51,849 nucleotides of DNA. Origin: Seminavis robusta (lineage: Eukaryota; Bacillariophyta; Bacillariophyceae; Naviculales; Naviculaceae). The notes under the pieces were generated by a model. The model saw nothing but the letters and a program-made list of their open reading frames with translations, had not been told where the DNA came from and did no database searches. The translations under genes were made by a program, and so were the position numbers. Location of the stretch: assembly GCA_903772945.1 (NCBI GenBank), contig CAICTM010000707.1, positions 1 through 51,849 on the forward strand. The letters run 5' to 3'. Positions within the stretch are counted from its first letter, which is position 1; the number at the start of each line of letters is the position of its first letter. Positions 10,384 to 20,561 of the stretch are shown piece by piece.

Positions 10384-11255
10384 TTATTGTACGAAAAGTC
10401 GCTCGCGGACTTGTGCATACAGGAAAATGGGTACCAACACAGGAATCACCACCAAAACACTAGGAAATAGCACTGGAGGGATGAACCCAGTAGCAGGATC
10501 CACTCTCTTGTGTGTTGTCACGTAGCCTCCTCTTGTTGCCATCCAATGACTCGACGAGGATCTCCTCTGTTCAGACTGTTGATAGGGCTTGAGTTAACAG
10601 AGCCTCCGTAGCGGTAGCCTCGATCGTTCGTTCGAAAAGGAGTCCTCGACAATGGTAATTCATGGGTAATCAGCAGTGCAGCAGAGAAAACAAGAAATAG
10701 ACATGAGTTTTGTTTTCTGTGCTCAACTGCAGACGACCGGAGACTTACTCTTGCTTTTCAAATTGCACCAACTTGGCCGTCATGGGCCGAGAATGACTGC
10801 CTCCCAGTCCATAGGATTCAATGAGGGATGGCTTTCGAATCTGCACCGAGAAGGACGGCTTGAGTGAGCTTGGATAAGGATAAGAGGTGCACGATGACTC
10901 GAATAATTAAGACAACTCACCTGTTGACGGCCGAGCTTGGAATTCTCTCCTGAATACCATAGAAATCCAACGAGGGAGAGAAGTCAGTGCTGTACCTTCA
11001 TTAACACTCTTGATAATAGGCTTACCTCATTGTGAGATCGATGGATCGGCTTGAATAAAGAACTCCTCCAACCGGTACCTCACTATTGTGGGTCAAGCTT
11101 GGATTTCTCTCCTGTTTACCATAGAAATTCAATGAGGGAGAGATGTCAGTGTGCGCCTTCAATAATAACACAGTTGATAATAGACTCACCCGTAATAGCA
11201 GTAGCAGGAGGAGCGAGATCGATCAACTGAGGCTGAGGATACCGGTAGACGCCAT
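10384..11255 (-). CDS. possible small spliced gene with C-terminal membrane segment
   Basis: Not visible as a long frame; inferred from splice signals on the minus strand. Candidate exons: up to about 11255..11190, 11111..11026 (optional), 10949..10921, 10840..10749 and 10564 or 10644 down to the end. Introns of 78, 76 and 80 bp begin GTGAGT, GTAAGC and GTGAGT and end in CAG, with CTGAC branch-like sites in the first two. A fourth begins GTAAGT at 10748. The frame then reads GENSKLGRQQ, IRKPSLIESYGLGG and, using the 10564 acceptor, a tail with VLFPSVLVVIPVLVPIFLY ending at the TAA 10386..10384. The 10644 acceptor instead gives a soluble end at 10518. No ATG in frame was found at the 5' side. 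RNA data would decide. Confidence 0.35.
10921..11111 (-). repeat. duplicated intron-plus-exon unit
   Basis: The intron/exon-start block read from 11189 down to about 11090 is about 80% identical by eye to the block from 11025 down to 10921. Both run GT(A/G)AG-CTATTATCAA, CACTGAC, TCTCTCCCTC, TTTCTATGGTA, CAG, then GAGAGAA-TCCAAGCT. In the frame open through the other exons, the first exon copy reaches TAG exactly where the second has CAG at its donor. Confidence 0.6.
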
Positions 11256-11656
11256 TTTGGTGGAGGAGGAATAAAATGAGACCAGCCTGTCACGAGCTCT
11301 GTCACGTGAAGTCTCTTTTTGAATTCATAATTAAGGTTTAGGTTATCCAAACCGGAGCAGCGAGCCTTCAGTTGAACGTTATCTGTCCGTTTGCGCAGGG
11401 CGAAACCGTCTGTGTTCTAATCTGTACCTTCTGATGATGTCACACGTAGAAAGCCTATTAGAAGTGGCCCGCAAAGACCCCTTTTTATTAAGTACCGCTC
11501 TGATAGGTGTTTTAAGTCTTCAATCACACCTCCGACGACTCGACTGGCACTAATTCCTGCTGGCATACAGTCGTACAGCAACGATCGAAGCACGAAGACC
11601 CTCAAGACGGCCAACAACAATTGCTCCAATTGACTACAAGTTCACTGTTAAAGACC
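11256..11656. other. 5' flank of the second receptor gene
   Basis: No supported gene. The last 60 bp resemble the equivalent position of copy 1 only weakly, sharing CAAGTT then AGACCATGATG. A frame extending upstream of the ATG to 11621 would need a TTG start and is not used. Confidence 0.4.
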
Positions 11657-14524
11657 ATGATGTCGGCTTACTGCTTTGGCTTGGTTCTCCAGACTGTAGG
11701 GATAATATGCGCCTGCATCGGTCAATCCCAAGCCCTCAACATTACAGTTTTCGACTTTTCTACGACTGCTGATCCTGAAGAAGAGAATGCCTTCCAATAT
11801 GAGAACCTTCCCAGGTGCAACATGACCTCAAAGGAGCTAGTAGGAGTGGATGATTCAGCCATAATCGATCCTTGCATCCTGTACGATGTCTCTCCGGAAG
11901 TACATGAAAGTCGGAGCAATGTCATTACCATTGTGGGTGTCAATCCCTCTGGGTGTGACGAACATCCTGATGGTGCTCTTGCCGGGGTGGAGACACTCAA
12001 CGGGGACAACAATGGCAAGGGGGCCAAGATTGGATACAATGGCAACCACTACCTTCAGTTCCGATATGTAGTTGTAATCTCTGGCAACTCCCAGCAATTG
12101 CCTCCTGATGTCTATGCTAGAAACCACGAGGGCCTCCTAGAGGCTACGGTGATGTCACTCCAGCCTCAATACATCATGGGTTCCTGCTCTTATGTCGCCA
12201 AACATGACAAGAGGATTGCTGGCAAGTACCAAACTATCCTATTGAGCCAGGTAGGGCCAGACATTTTCTACACTCAAGATTCCAATGACTATGTGTTTGG
12301 TGTTCACATTCGAAGTGAAACTTATGGCATACCTGCCTTTCAGGCAGTGAAGTTCAGTACCAAGGACAAGAGCAAGCAAAAGATCCGGATTCTACACCGT
12401 GACAGGTCTCAGTTTTTCAACTCTACATGCCAGGAGATCTACAAACATGCTCTACAGGACGGATTCACAGATACTGTAGCTATCTCCTACAATCCCCAAG
12501 GAGATGAGGACAATGATGGGGTGGACAACCAGCATGATGTACCTTACCTACAAAGCCTTGCCGACCAAGCGTGTCCCCCAAACCAAACCAGCCGCAGTGA
12601 CGACCCACCAGTTGCCATTTGGGCATGTGTCATGACAGACTTGGAAACCAATACTATTTTGGACCGCTGGAGATCCAACGGATGCCAACCATCATCTCTG
12701 TGGCTGCATGCTGCTGCCAAGGCTTATGCAACCCGGTACCCTGAGAATGTAGCCTACATGCAAGCAGGTGCACAATGGCACAAGGCAATGGCTTATTCAG
12801 ATGAGTACTTCTCCAATGGACAGGCCATGCTGGACTACATAGAAGACAGCCATGGCTACAAGCCAGACTATGATGCACTGGGTACATACCATGCTGTCTA
12901 CCTCGCGTACAAGAACACAGCAAGCTTCGTCAAAACCAAAGACAACCCAAACGTTCACGATGTGTATGCAAACCAGTATGAGGAAGACCGGCGCCACCTT
13001 TTGGGACTGAGTGTGCCCAAGTCACTCTTTGGGCCAACCAGCTTTGACGAAAACCAGCGAAACATTGGTAGAGGCTCAGCTGGTATGCAGTGGGGTTTTC
13101 GTCTTGATTCATCCGCCAATGAGAGCAAATTGGAGAAGCTCCTTGTCTCGCCAATTGACCAAGCCGAAGCAACAGTTGTAGTGCCAGCTCCTACAGCACT
13201 CGATTGTCCAGCGGGCCAGTTTGTCAACATGTCTGCCATTGCAACAGATAGTGCATTGCTGGAAGACAAGTGCAGTGCATGCCCTGTGGATACCTATCGA
13301 TCCTTGGACATGCCATCCCATTTCTGCCAGCCCTGTAAAGATGGATCAGGGACGGATGGAGACACTGGAGCGAAAATCTGCCATCAAGTGGAGGACAACC
13401 TTATTCCCAGGGGCCTCTTGATCTTTGGATACTTCATCATGGCTCTATCCTTTTCTTGTTCTCTTGGCTTTGGAGTTTGGACCATTGTTCATCGCTATGA
13501 TGTTGTGGTCCAGATTAGCCAAATGGAGTTTCTTCTCTTGCTCTGTCTAGGTTCCATCATTTCCACCTCCTCCATCATTCCACTGTCCATCCAAGCACGG
13601 ACAGAAGATGATACCATGGCTGCCTCTGTGGCTTGTGTCGCCATTCCCTGGCTCTACAGCACTGGATGGATCATCCAGTATTCCAGTATGTTTGCCAAGT
13701 CGTACCGAATGTTTCAAATGGTACAAAACTCCAATAACATGCGCCGTACAGCTGTGACAGCCTTGGATGTGGCCCACATTGTTCTTGTGTGCCTGGTCAT
13801 CAACTGGGCATTGGTGACTGCCTGGACCATAGTGGATCCGCTGACCTGGATGCGAGAAGATCAAGGGACCATCGTCGATGAAGAAGCTGGAATATTGACG
13901 GAGGTGTCAGTGGGCAAATGTTCATCGGAGTTCATGACGGCTTGGCTTGGGTCCTTGCTGGGCTTTCATTTGACCATTATGATTGCCACCAATGTACTCC
14001 TCTGGCAACTCCGCACAGTGAGCGACCGGTACCAAGAATCCAAATTCATCACCTTGGCATCTCTATTTGCCTGTGAGTTTCTGTTGCTAGGAATTCCCAT
14101 TTTGATTGCCGTGGGTGATTCTTCCGAGGCCCGCCACATTGCCTTGGTGTGCATTATTGGATTGACCGATGTTGGAGTGCTGCTCATGGTGTTTCTGCCC
14201 AAGATTGGGTATCAACGCCAGGGTCTCCCAGAAGGCATTACGGCCGCGAGTAGCCTTTTCAAAGCCAGTGCTCGGTCCAGCGCTCTACATTCCCGAGCTT
14301 TTGCGAACTCGAGCGGTGGACTCTCCGGTAGTATCCGTGAAATGCAACAGGAACTGGAACAGCTGTACGAAGAAGGGAAAGAAGAAGAAGAAGAAGAAGA
14401 AGAAGAGGCAGTGCCAAAGGCACCACAAGAACTCAAGTCTTCTTCTTCGATGACCAAAAGCGGCTTGAAGGACGATTCCAGGGAGGCCGAGAACGATGAG
14501 AGTCCTACCGTGCACCACGCATGA
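11657..14524 (+). CDS. GABA-B-like class C G-protein-coupled receptor, copy 2
   Basis: 955 residues from the ATGATG at 11657, which matches the start of copy 1. Same order: signal peptide, bilobed ligand-binding region, cysteine-rich linker, seven helices, coiled-coil-like tail. It differs from copy 1 mainly in the first 100 residues (signal peptide, FDFSTTADPEEEN) and in the tail, which has a glutamate run from GAA repeats. It also has a small insertion (IAT) in the cysteine-rich linker. Bases 12239-12986 show no difference from copy 1 at 6950-7697, including synonymous sites. The pattern suggests recent gene conversion of the ligand-binding core over diverging ends. Both copies look functional. 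Confidence 0.88.
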   Translation: MMSAYCFGLVLQTVGIICACIGQSQALNITVFDFSTTADPEEENAFQYENLPRCNMTSKELVGVDDSAIIDPCILYDVSPEVHESRSNVITIVGVNPSGCDEHPDGALAGVETLNGDNNGKGAKIGYNGNHYLQFRYVVVISGNSQQLPPDVYARNHEGLLEATVMSLQPQYIMGSCSYVAKHDKRIAGKYQTILLSQVGPDIFYTQDSNDYVFGVHIRSETYGIPAFQAVKFSTKDKSKQKIRILHRDRSQFFNSTCQEIYKHALQDGFTDTVAISYNPQGDEDNDGVDNQHDVPYLQSLADQACPPNQTSRSDDPPVAIWACVMTDLETNTILDRWRSNGCQPSSLWLHAAAKAYATRYPENVAYMQAGAQWHKAMAYSDEYFSNGQAMLDYIEDSHGYKPDYDALGTYHAVYLAYKNTASFVKTKDNPNVHDVYANQYEEDRRHLLGLSVPKSLFGPTSFDENQRNIGRGSAGMQWGFRLDSSANESKLEKLLVSPIDQAEATVVVPAPTALDCPAGQFVNMSAIATDSALLEDKCSACPVDTYRSLDMPSHFCQPCKDGSGTDGDTGAKICHQVEDNLIPRGLLIFGYFIMALSFSCSLGFGVWTIVHRYDVVVQISQMEFLLLLCLGSIISTSSIIPLSIQARTEDDTMAASVACVAIPWLYSTGWIIQYSSMFAKSYRMFQMVQNSNNMRRTAVTALDVAHIVLVCLVINWALVTAWTIVDPLTWMREDQGTIVDEEAGILTEVSVGKCSSEFMTAWLGSLLGFHLTIMIATNVLLWQLRTVSDRYQESKFITLASLFACEFLLLGIPILIAVGDSSEARHIALVCIIGLTDVGVLLMVFLPKIGYQRQGLPEGITAASSLFKASARSSALHSRAFANSSGGLSGSIREMQQELEQLYEEGKEEEEEEEEEAVPKAPQELKSSSSMTKSGLKDDSREAENDESPTVHHA
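14371..14406 (+). repeat. GAA microsatellite in the tail of receptor copy 2
   Basis: A run of GAAGAAGAA with one interruption encodes a polyglutamate stretch next to the EMQQELEQLYEE coiled-coil-like helix. The matching place in copy 1 has only short GAAGAAGAA. Confidence 0.8.
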
Positions 14525-14811
14525 GACAGCTGCGCAAGACGCACAAGGGGGCGGGGGGGGCAAATTCATAGCAGCTCACACAACGACAAGGGCAGTGCGT
14601 GTGTAGTGCTAGATAGATAGATAGATAGATAGATAGATGCAAGCAATTATAGATATTTTATTTTAAAAACCTCATAAATCAATCTTCTGTATCCTTGCTT
14701 CCTTTGACTGTGGTAGGTAGGTCGCCATGGAGGTGGTGCCAAGAGTCTCCGCATTACTCACTTACTCGAGCACGCTACGACACATGTAGTGAGCATTGCC
14801 TTGCACATTAG
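14525..14811. repeat. convergent 3' flanks with GATA microsatellite
   Basis: Short region between the converging receptor and SBDS-like genes. It holds a run of about eight GATA units at 14610-14638 and an AT-rich stretch (TATTTTATTTTAAAA), plausible 3' UTR sequence for one or both genes. Confidence 0.6.
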
Positions 14812-16416
14812 TTAGGACGCCCCAAAGAAGGATTCGGCATCACAGAGTGTGAATTCTCGTTCACTAACGGGTGGCCGTCCCGCCATTTTCAGTTTTTGAT
14901 TGAATCGATGCCAATCGCTCTTGAAATGGGCACGATAAGCGGCCGCATTGGGAAAACTGCCGCCACACGTGTTGCAGGATTTGACGGCGCCTGTAGTTGC
15001 TGATTCCGCTGCGACTGCGGCATTGGCCTGGACAATCGGCTGAAGCTTGTTGCGTTCCGCTTGTCGTTGCTGTTCGGCTTGTTTTTGTGCGTCTCGTTCG
15101 GCTTGTTCTTCTCGTAGTCGTCGTTTGGCCTTTTTGCTTAGCTTCTTGTTTTGTTTGGATTGTTGTTGTTGTTGTTGTTTACGATTGGCGGCAATGACCA
15201 AGTTCTCGTCGTCATCGTTTGGAGGCGGTGCTTCTTCTTGGCTCTCGTCGTCGTCGCTGTCGTTTTCGATCGTTGCCTTTGGAGCCACTTGTGCATCAGC
15301 ATCCTCTTCTTCACTGCTGTCATCGTCTTGTGCGTTGGATGATTGCTGTTGCTGCTGTTGTCTTCGTTTGGCTTTTTTGTTCTGTTTCTTCTTTTGTTTG
15401 CGAGAATTGACGGGAACCACCATGATCTCGTCGTCGTCGTCACCATCATCATCGTTTGGAGGGGCTGTTTCTTCTTGGCTGTCATTGCTGTCGTCGTCGT
15501 CATCTTGAATAGTTGCCTTTCGAGCCATTTGCTGGGTTAAAATGGCAGCAGCAGTATCTTCCTCACTGCTATCCTCTTCTTTCTTATTGGATGATTGTTG
15601 TTGTTGCTGTTGCTGCTGCTGCAATTGATTTTTGCGTTCAATTTCCATTTCTAGATCGACATCGCCTTCGAGTGTCACAACTTGTCGTAGAATTTCTAAC
15701 TTGCCCTCAGGCAACGTCTTGGCCAAATCATCCAGGAGACGGTACAAACTGGGATCGGCCAACAAGACACATCGGGTCAATTCGTTGTCGCTGTTGCTTG
15801 TTTGTTGTGTAAGACTGAGTGATTCATGGTCCGCAATGAGTTTCTCCAGTTGTTCTTGTGCTTCTGGAGTAGTTGTGGAATAAGAAAGAGCCAATTCCAT
15901 TTTGGCTCGTTCAATCGGAATTTTGGTTTTTAAAAATTTGACACAATCCAAATATTGTTTTTTGATGGGTTTGTGCGGTTGGACTTGGTACTGTTTGCCC
16001 AGTGCGTACTTGACTTGCGAAATAGTATACGGTCGTTGCGATGTAGGATGGACACAATGACTGGCGACCCACGTAGCAATTTGTGCCAGTGTATTTTCCA
16101 ATTGCGCTTGACGTTCCAAATCGCTCACTTGCAGCGCCCCTTTGGTCAAAATGGTCTGGGCGATGGATTCTTCATTTTTTGTGCCAAATACTTTTTGCAA
16201 ATCGGCATGTTTGGCAAATTCGCCTTTACTGACATTGGCAAAAATACGATCCGTCTGCAAGACTTCACTCAAATCCGTCTCCAAACCTTGACGGTAATCC
16301 ATCACCTTGTTGCGGTAGCAGGCAATCTCGAAGCGTTTCCCGCCCTTGTTCATACGAACCACTGCCACATTCGTAAGCCGGACTTGATTGATCGGTTGGT
16401 TGATTTGGCGGGACAT
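14812..16416 (-). CDS. SBDS: SBDS/Sdo1 ribosome maturation factor with Rei1-type zinc finger
   Basis: 534 residues. The N-terminus (QVRLTNVAVVRMNKGGKRFE to about residue 250) follows the three SBDS domains: FYSH domain with NVSKGEF, a helical domain with HPTSQRPYT, and a third domain ending near LEGD. SBDS/Sdo1 works with the GTPase EFL1 to release eIF6 from cytoplasmic pre-60S subunits. A long low-complexity insert with polyQ and acidic/basic blocks repeated two to three times (about 265-470) follows. Then comes a C2H2 finger (Cys481, Cys484, His497, His503) with SDWHRFN and RPPVS, the pattern of Rei1/ZNF622, another late-60S factor. SBDS proteins with C-terminal fingers are known in plants and some protists. 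Start: first ATG. Confidence 0.9.
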   Translation of the reverse strand: MSRQINQPINQVRLTNVAVVRMNKGGKRFEIACYRNKVMDYRQGLETDLSEVLQTDRIFANVSKGEFAKHADLQKVFGTKNEESIAQTILTKGALQVSDLERQAQLENTLAQIATWVASHCVHPTSQRPYTISQVKYALGKQYQVQPHKPIKKQYLDCVKFLKTKIPIERAKMELALSYSTTTPEAQEQLEKLIADHESLSLTQQTSNSDNELTRCVLLADPSLYRLLDDLAKTLPEGKLEILRQVVTLEGDVDLEMEIERKNQLQQQQQQQQQSSNKKEEDSSEEDTAAAILTQQMARKATIQDDDDDSNDSQEETAPPNDDDGDDDDEIMVVPVNSRKQKKKQNKKAKRRQQQQQQSSNAQDDDSSEEEDADAQVAPKATIENDSDDDESQEEAPPPNDDDENLVIAANRKQQQQQQSKQNKKLSKKAKRRLREEQAERDAQKQAEQQRQAERNKLQPIVQANAAVAAESATTGAVKSCNTCGGSFPNAAAYRAHFKSDWHRFNQKLKMAGRPPVSEREFTLCDAESFFGAS

Positions 16417-17998
16417 CTATCTATCTTCTTGCTTTCTTGATTGATTGATAAACTACTCGATTGATGAACGAGAGAGTTGTGGTCGTTGGCTACTGTTCTT
16501 TGGAGGAGCTTTCTAGCTAGCTTTGTTGGAGGCAAAGTGACTTCCCCCAAAAAAATGAAACCCGCGTTTCAGGGAAGCAATGGATGGTGGTAAAGGATGC
16601 ACGTCTCGACCGTCACCCAACCCATTCCATTCACTTCTATTCGAATGAGTAGTCTAGTCGAATAAATTACGAACACTTCATCGATACTATCGATCGGTTT
16701 TTGACACATCCACCCACATTCACGTTGGGGGGTGCTCCCGCTTTCATTCAAAAGCTCTCAGTTGGAAGAGCTCGGCGCTTCTTTTGGGTTCATTGCAAGG
16801 CACGGACTCAGTACCTTTAGTTGTACATGTACCTGTACTTTTTCTTCTCTTTAGCCACGCGACAAGCAAAACCACCTCGATGAATCGAGAATCGAGCTGC
16901 TACATGGTTCTGAATATATGAGCCAGTGGTGCTGCACAGCATAGGATCCAGCCTAGGCAGTAGAAGGGTGATCTGGAGCGAATCAAAACCAGAAGTCAGA
17001 TGGGAGCGAGGAAGAATGGATTCTTATTTGACTTGTTGCTTCTGTTTTTCACTTGATTGGCTGCTTGCTTCGATTGGATTCGATTCCATCTGGTGAGCGA
17101 TCTGGAAAACCAGAAGAGTTACCAGAAGCAAGAAGCAAGTCAGATGGGGAGCGAGGAAGATTCAGGTGATTAGGAAGAAGACAAGAAGACTCGCTTCATG
17201 TAGGTGCCGTACGTACTGCAGACATAGTGCATGTTAGATCCACCGGTACAAGGGGGAGGGAAATCCAGAAGCGAAAGACGAGGAGGAATGAAGGGTAACC
17301 TGGCTACATGTTGTACATCGTACTGTAGACCTCAAAGACGCGACCATCAAGCAACTAGTCTAGTAGCCAGTAGGAAGCAGAAGGAAGAACCTTGTGGCGG
17401 ACCCAAGCTTGGGACTTGAGACAACTATGGCCATAGCTATGCATACTGTAGCTGGTACCTGGTACATCCAAGCTAGTAAAATTTACTGATCCCGTTTTTT
17501 TATTATGCATTTATTAGTACGGTAATAGTTCAGCTGTACGGTACCGGTATCTTTTTGGAAAGCCTCTTAATTCTGTTGGTAACCAGACATCTCATTTCCC
17601 CAGTATCAGTGACTCTGAGTCCACCACGGTACACAAAGCATTAAGCTAACTGTAGTCCTGGTGACCATGTCGTAATTTACAAGTTACATGTACAGTACAA
17701 GTGAAGCAATCTCACAAATTCTTGGAAGTGGCGATCGCGAGTGCGTTTGTCATCACGCAACATCAACAAACAACACAGATTGCTTCCCGAGTAATCAACA
17801 GAACTGATAATACTAATAGGACTTGTGCCATCCCCACCAGCACCCACACCGCGCATGTACCAGTAGCTCCAAGGGTCACACAAATCAGCACGGCACAGGC
17901 TACTTGCCTCATTTATTATTCTTGTTGTTGCTTTTGCTTTAGCTTTTGCTTTCCTGTATCGTTGTATTGAATTGTTCCAAGATAAATCATCAGAAGAG
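16417..17998. other. intergenic region between divergent genes
   Basis: No supported gene. Bases 16969-17160 hold two copies of a block containing GATCTGGA, ACCAGAAG and CAGATGGG-AGCGAGGAAGA, about 125 bp apart, separated by a TTGATTGG/TTCGATTGGATTCGA stretch. The pyrimidine-rich run ending TTTAG at 17942 could be a 3' splice site of an unseen 5' exon for the next gene. Confidence 0.4.
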
Positions 17999-19090
17999 AT
18001 GGTGGGTGTTCCAGACCATGAAACCTGGTATGCCAAGCTGGAAAAACTAAAGGAGTTCCAGAAGAAGCACGGACACACCAATGTGCATAATCAAGATCGT
18101 GAGCTGAAAGTTTGGGTCAGTTCGCAGCGAGTGCGGTACCGAAGGAGGCAAATGCCGCAGGAGAGACAAGATGCCCTCAACGCGATTGGATTTACGTGGG
18201 ATGCGTTGGAAGAAAAGTGGAAGGCCAACTACATGTTATTGAGAGAATTCCAGGAACGACACGGTCACTGCTGTGTGACGTTTTCCAAAGGTCTGGGCAA
18301 GTGGTGTGTGCTGCAGCGGGAAATGTACAACAAAGGAAGGCTACGCGACGACAGGTTTTGCCTATTGGATCAGCTTGGATTTCAATGGGATACTCCCTCG
18401 GTCAACAAGAAGAAGCCTGATGTTTGGTATGTCAAGTTGGAGCAGCTCAAAGAGTACGGGAGACAGAATGGAAACTTTTTGGTTCCATCTCGTCACCCAG
18501 AACTTGGAAGATGGGTCTTCAAGCAGAAATCCCAGTACAAAATAGGCAATTTGTCGCAAGAGAGACAGGACGCCCTCAATGCCATTGGATTCACGTGGAA
18601 TGTTCTGACAGAAAAGTGGGAATCCATGTATTCTTTGTTGAAAGATTTCCAGGAGAAACATGGACACTGTCTGGTGTCAACAAAACAGAACACCAAGCTG
18701 GCTAGATGGGTCCAATCTCAACGAGATAGACTCGTAGAAGGCAAGGTCAGCGAGGAACGAGTGCAAAAGCTACGAAGACTTGGATTCGTTTGGGATGGAA
18801 CTGCCGTCGACTATGCATATGTGTCTTGTGATCCCCAAGACGTGGCACCTTCTTCGAAAAGAAGCACACGATCGTCGTCTCGAAGAAGGGTTACCCGAGC
18901 GACGAAGAAAGCCAGAACAGCACGTTTCGCTGCGGAAGACTCTGAGGAGGAAGACTGGGACAAAGACGACGAGGAGGAAGATAGTGACGAAGATGACGAC
19001 GACGAGGAAGATTGGGATGAAGCCGACGAGGTTATCCCTCCACGAAAGCTTCGTCGTATCAGTACCAGAAAACGCAAAGCACGAGCATAG
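17999..19090 (+). CDS. helicase-associated (HA) domain repeat protein
   Basis: 363 residues from the ATG at 17999; the frame extends nine codons upstream but only to a TTG. Four HA modules (about 65 residues each, roughly 8-275) show the family pattern W...L..L..F...HGH..V, then L..WV..QR, ending LG F.WD. The first and third modules share ERQDALNAIGFTW. A basic then strongly acidic tail (SEEEDWDKDDEEEDSDEDD) and a final basic RKLRRISTRKRKA follow, so nuclear location is likely. HA repeats were first seen at the ends of helicases; stand-alone HA proteins are very numerous in diatoms and may bind nucleic acid. The role is unknown. Confidence 0.85.
   Translation: MVGVPDHETWYAKLEKLKEFQKKHGHTNVHNQDRELKVWVSSQRVRYRRRQMPQERQDALNAIGFTWDALEEKWKANYMLLREFQERHGHCCVTFSKGLGKWCVLQREMYNKGRLRDDRFCLLDQLGFQWDTPSVNKKKPDVWYVKLEQLKEYGRQNGNFLVPSRHPELGRWVFKQKSQYKIGNLSQERQDALNAIGFTWNVLTEKWESMYSLLKDFQEKHGHCLVSTKQNTKLARWVQSQRDRLVEGKVSEERVQKLRRLGFVWDGTAVDYAYVSCDPQDVAPSSKRSTRSSSRRRVTRATKKARTARFAAEDSEEEDWDKDDEEEDSDEDDDDEEDWDEADEVIPPRKLRRISTRKRKARA
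18158..18670 (+). repeat. internal duplication of a two-HA-module block
   Basis: The sequence near 18158 (GAGAGACAAGATGCCCTCAA) recurs near 18557 (GAGAGACAGGACGCCCTCAA), about 400 bp (133 codons) later. Similarity continues through the following module, so the four-module gene arose by doubling a two-module unit. Confidence 0.65.
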
Positions 19091-20561
19091 GCAGCCTGGA
19101 AGCGACGAGAGAAGCAAGGCAGGGCAAACAGGAGCTACCGTACTGATGTTGACGGGTTTTCGACGGCTCCTACCTTCGAACCACGAGATGATTAGAGAGA
19201 ACACGACGAGGAGATGTTGCTTTGTTCCACTTGGACGAAAGCGAATCTTCGTCTCCGTGCCATTCTATGATGATACCATTGTTCTATGATACAGTAGTAG
19301 TAACGATTAGGATCCATTTTGAATTGAGAGTGACGGTATCATAGTTTATTGTAGTGGCCTGCTGACACAATCCCACATTTCACAAGCACCGGCACCACAG
19401 TAGCCCAAGGACTGATGATTCCCATGCTGGCATGGGGGATGAAAAAGTCAACAACCGAAAAGTTTAAGCATATGGATCTTTGAGATGGAGTACTTGGTCT
19501 GCAGTCGCAGTAGCTACACGAACCAGTCAAGCAAACAAAAGATGGCAGATGCTGTACGATGTACCACCAGCTTCTCCGTATCTAGGCGCCGCTTTGGCAA
19601 TCAATCCAAAACAGCATCCACCCGCTGCCACCAGACAAATCCAAGACTAGCTAGTACCCACCTTGTGTCCCCTGCAGGAAAATACTAACGGAGTATCTGT
19701 GACAGAACGGAGGAGTATTGTACTCCTTTCACCGGTATAGGTCAGGCGAAGGAGGACAACACTGTCATACACACCTGGTATGGAAGCAAAGGACTCTTTC
19801 CTCTGGATGCAATTGTGGCTGTTGGGTTCGTCGACAAAGCCTGGAAGCTGCCTATGATTTGATCATGGCTGATGATGACTAGTAAGGTCTAGTTATGCAT
19901 AGCCGGCAAGAGTAAGTGTTTGAGCTCGCTGAGAGCTTCTTTGGTCTTGGCTGATTTTTATTGAAACCAATCCTAATTTCACAGCTTTTGTCTTGCATTG
20001 AGCAGCATTCTTACTCGCGCCATAGCAACTGTGCGGTACCGTTACTGTACCGGTGTGTTGCCGCAAAGATGAGTATTCGTAAGATGTTTAAACGTACACG
20101 TTTACCTGAATGTCTATTATTAAATCCTGTAAACGCGTTTATCTCCAAGACCTTAAACATCCGTTGAGGGCAAGACGCGCACCTTCTTGCTTCGAAATTT
20201 GTTTCCATTCAAAGCGTTTCTGGCCACTTTTTCCGACAAACACTCACTGTTTGGGGTTTACTTGAATGCTGCCCTCGAAAACTGAAACCGAGCATAGCCT
20301 TGTATGGTATCCACACAAGGCAAAACTATCATACAGTATTATCCGGATCAGCTCAACAAATTGCTGTTTACATCGTATCTGTGGCTGAAAGGCACAATAC
20401 CAACAGCGACCAGTGCGAGTTAGATTGCACAGTAGTGACGCCTTGTGAGCATACTATCCAGTGGTATCACACCTATTGATTGCCATCTATCTGATTTTCT
20501 AGCTAGTTCATTCGATATCAACAACGCGCAAGTCCCAAGGGACTTCCAACTGATTGCCATC
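19091..20561. other. intergenic region, nothing identified
   Basis: No supported gene. Small frames here have no recognisable domain and no plausible start context. TACCGGTAC-like palindromes occur near 20037-20050. The last 120 bp are open in the frame of the next gene but contain only a GTG start. Confidence 0.4.

Noticed and set aside
11621..11656. upstream extension of receptor copy 2
   Set aside because: Begins with TTG; the ATGATG at 11657 matches the start context of copy 1 exactly.
15047..15508. 153-codon plus-strand frame of leucine/serine/cysteine runs
   Set aside because: Antisense reading of the polyQ and acidic linker of the SBDS-like gene.
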